Positions 6,752 to 7,957 of a DNA stretch of 7,957 nt are shown here, one piece after another; the first letter of the stretch is position 1; each line of letters opens with the position of its first letter. The notes under the pieces are model-generated. The model was not told the origin of the DNA, made no database searches, and saw only the letters and a program-made list of their open reading frames with translations. The position numbers and the translations under genes were made by a program. This stretch comes from CAYVQE01 sp964633205 (GTDB lineage: Bacteria; Myxococcota; B64-G9). The DNA lies in assembly GCA_964633205.1 (NCBI GenBank), contig CAZWFN010000218.1, forward strand, positions 1 to 7,957, given 5' to 3'.

Positions 6752-7324
6752 CGCGGTCAGCCGGCGGACCAGCTCGTAGAGTTCCGCCACGGCCAGGAAG
6801 GTGAACTCCACGGTGCCGAGGCGCACCCGCATGCCCGAAGCGACCTCGACCGGATCGCCCTGGCCCCACATGGGCACCGGTCGATCGTCGAGAAAGGTGC
6901 CGTTCTTGGAAGCGCCGTCGAGCAGGAAGATGCGGCCGTCTTCACCCCGCTTGAAAAAAGCATGGTACTTGGTGATGCCCTCGTGGGGCAAGACCAGGTC
7001 GTTGGCCGCTGCGCGGCCGACCGAGATGATGTGGGCCGAGGCCTTGTGGCGGGCGCTGCGGATGGGGAACACCCGACACTCGGCCCGCAGCCGATAGGCA
7101 GCGCCCGCCTGCGTATCCCCGCCGCCGGTGCGGGTGCGGCTCAGACCGCGCTCGGCGTCCAGGGCTTCGGGCGTCCCGCGGTGCACCAGGAAGGCTTCTC
7201 CGTGGCGGCGGCGAAACCCCGCCCGATCCAGCGCCCGGCACTCCGCGGCGTAATCCAGCAGCCGTTCCGGGCCGACCCGGTCGGCCAGCGCCGCCCGCCC
7301 TGAATCGGATTGCCCTTCATCCAT
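6737..7324 (-). CDS. FHA-domain protein with intact phosphothreonine-binding signature
   Basis: The protein is 195 residues if started at the ATG at 7324; an in-frame GTG at 7360 would add 12. Neither has a good ribosome site (AGGA lies 15 nt before the ATG). The N-terminal segment 25-48 repeats the Y-A-x2-C-x2-L-x4-F-x-R-R-x4-F-L-x-H pattern of the protein at 5182-5730, with 10 of 24 identities and no gap. The FHA domain follows at about 80-177: SVGRAAAND with Arg104, ITKYHAFF (117-124, Thr118 for the usual Ser), and GASKNGTF (137-144) with Asn141. The tail LYELVRRL (182-189) again matches its paralogue. This copy therefore keeps the Arg and Asn that the other lacks. It probably reads phosphothreonine on a Ser/Thr-kinase substrate or on the kinase itself; no partner kinase is in the window. 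It lies just downstream of the Cys-rich gene on the same strand, probably one transcript. Confidence 0.87.
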   Translation of the reverse strand: MDEGQSDSGRAALADRVGPERLLDYAAECRALDRAGFRRRHGEAFLVHRGTPEALDAERGLSRTRTGGGDTQAGAAYRLRAECRVFPIRSARHKASAHIISVGRAAANDLVLPHEGITKYHAFFKRGEDGRIFLLDGASKNGTFLDDRPVPMWGQGDPVEVASGMRVRLGTVEFTFLAVAELYELVRRLTASDST

Positions 7325-7366
7325 CGATCGCGCCCAAATCCTGCCGCAACGCGCACCCACCCGGCG

Positions 7367-7957
7367 TCAAGGGCATTCCCGGTTGCACACCAGCACGTGG
7401 TCCGCACACTGGACCACCCCGCCCTCACAGACGCTGAACGCGCAGTCCGCGCCCGGCTTGCACTGGATCAGGCACTGGGCCCCCTCGGTGCAGCTCACGC
7501 TGCCGCACTGGGCCACCTGGCTGCAATCGACCTGGCATTGCGAAGTCCCCTGGCACTCGACCTCGCAATCGACCAGGGCGCTGCAGCTCAGGACCTCGCA
7601 ATCGGCCTGCTCCTCGCAGGTCACCGAGCAGTTTTCCTGCGCTGCCACGCAGCTCACGCTGCAGCTCGACTGGTCCACGCAGCCCACCGCGCAGCCGGCG
7701 CTGCCGCCGCAGTCCACATCGCAGCTGCAGCTGTTCTGACAGGAGACGTCGCAGGGCGCGCCCACCGCGCAATCCGCGGTGCAGGCGCCGTCGGTGCAGT
7801 TGGCGCAGCCGCTGCAGTCCGCCTCGCAGCTGTCCACGGTCTCGGCCCCGCTGCAACAGCCGTCGCCGCAGCTCGCCCCGCAGTCGACGCTGCAGCTGCA
7901 GCCGTCCTCGGGCCCGTCGCAGACCGCATTGCCGCAGCTGGTCCAGCAATCGGCCGG
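7367..7957 (-). CDS. Cysteine-ladder protein, 5' end outside window
   Basis: The frame is open to the right edge; 196 residues are visible, of which 41 are cysteine (about 21%). The first part has the CGNxVCDGxE / CGDGCCSGxE...CxxDC pattern common in secreted proteins of Myxococcota. It is followed by ten units of about ten residues beginning CxVxC (for example CDVDCGGSAG, CSVTCEEQAD, CQVDCSQVAQ). So many paired cysteines imply disulphides and hence export; the signal peptide would lie outside the window. A rigid rod or solenoid stabilised by a disulphide ladder is the likely form, inferred from the periodicity. The stop at 7367 is 42 nt before the FHA ATG at 7324, suggesting co-transcription. 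No enzymatic motif is visible. Confidence 0.85.
   Translation of the reverse strand, partial: PADCWTSCGNAVCDGPEDGCSCSVDCGASCGDGCCSGAETVDSCEADCSGCANCTDGACTADCAVGAPCDVSCQNSCSCDVDCGGSAGCAVGCVDQSSCSVSCVAAQENCSVTCEEQADCEVLSCSALVDCEVECQGTSQCQVDCSQVAQCGSVSCTEGAQCLIQCKPGADCAFSVCEGGVVQCADHVLVCNRECP
7409..7723 (-). repeat. Ten ~30-bp coding repeats (Cys-ladder units)
   Basis: Counting from Cys to Cys, unit lengths are 10, 10, 11, 10, 11, 10, 10, 11, 10 and 12 residues. Most follow C-x-V-x-C-x5; the 11- and 12-residue units insert one or two residues inside or after the CxxC pair. Side chains between cysteines are mostly small or acidic. Confidence 0.85.

Overview
The window is very GC-rich (77% G+C in a sample of the glycosylase gene, 4921-4980). 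It carries secreted cysteine-rich proteins, a clostripain-type peptidase and FHA/PilZ signalling proteins. That mix suggests a Myxococcota or related deltaproteobacterial-grade predator-type genome; this is inference from gene content, not from a marker gene.

Layout. Positions 1-3170 (minus strand, running off the left edge) hold a very large lipoprotein gene. It encodes a lipobox, ten tandem 8-cysteine laminin-EGF-like modules each ending in a DxDxDG calcium-type loop, an eleventh EGF-like module, two PPC-like beta domains with Cys-rich linkers, and the first ~70 residues of a C11 (clostripain) peptidase domain. Positions 3171-3410 are non-coding and hold a likely promoter for that gene and a 14-bp-stem inverted repeat. 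Positions 3411-4096 (minus) are a compact vapBC toxin-antitoxin pair of lower GC, bracketed by two imperfect copies of a 36-bp direct repeat 832 bp apart. Positions 4319-5035 (plus) encode a SMUG1-like (family 3) uracil-DNA glycosylase. Positions 5182-6751 (plus) are a two-gene operon: an FHA protein whose phosphothreonine-binding residues look degenerate, then an FHA-PilZ fusion. Converging on it from the minus strand are a second FHA protein of the same subfamily as the first, with an intact binding signature (6737-7324), and upstream of that the 3' part of a gene for a protein with about 21% cysteine built on a ten-residue Cys-ladder repeat (7367 to the right edge).

How the parts fit. The three FHA genes form one small convergent signalling locus: two paralogous FHA proteins face each other, and the FHA-PilZ protein between them could link Ser/Thr phosphorylation to c-di-GMP, although its nucleotide motif is imperfect. 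The secreted Cys-rich protein shares a strand and probably a transcript with one FHA gene. The vapBC island and the DNA-repair gene look unrelated to that locus. The most distinctive items are the exactly periodic EGF-like lipoprotein-peptidase, the Cys-ladder protein, and the intact/degenerate FHA paralogue pair.
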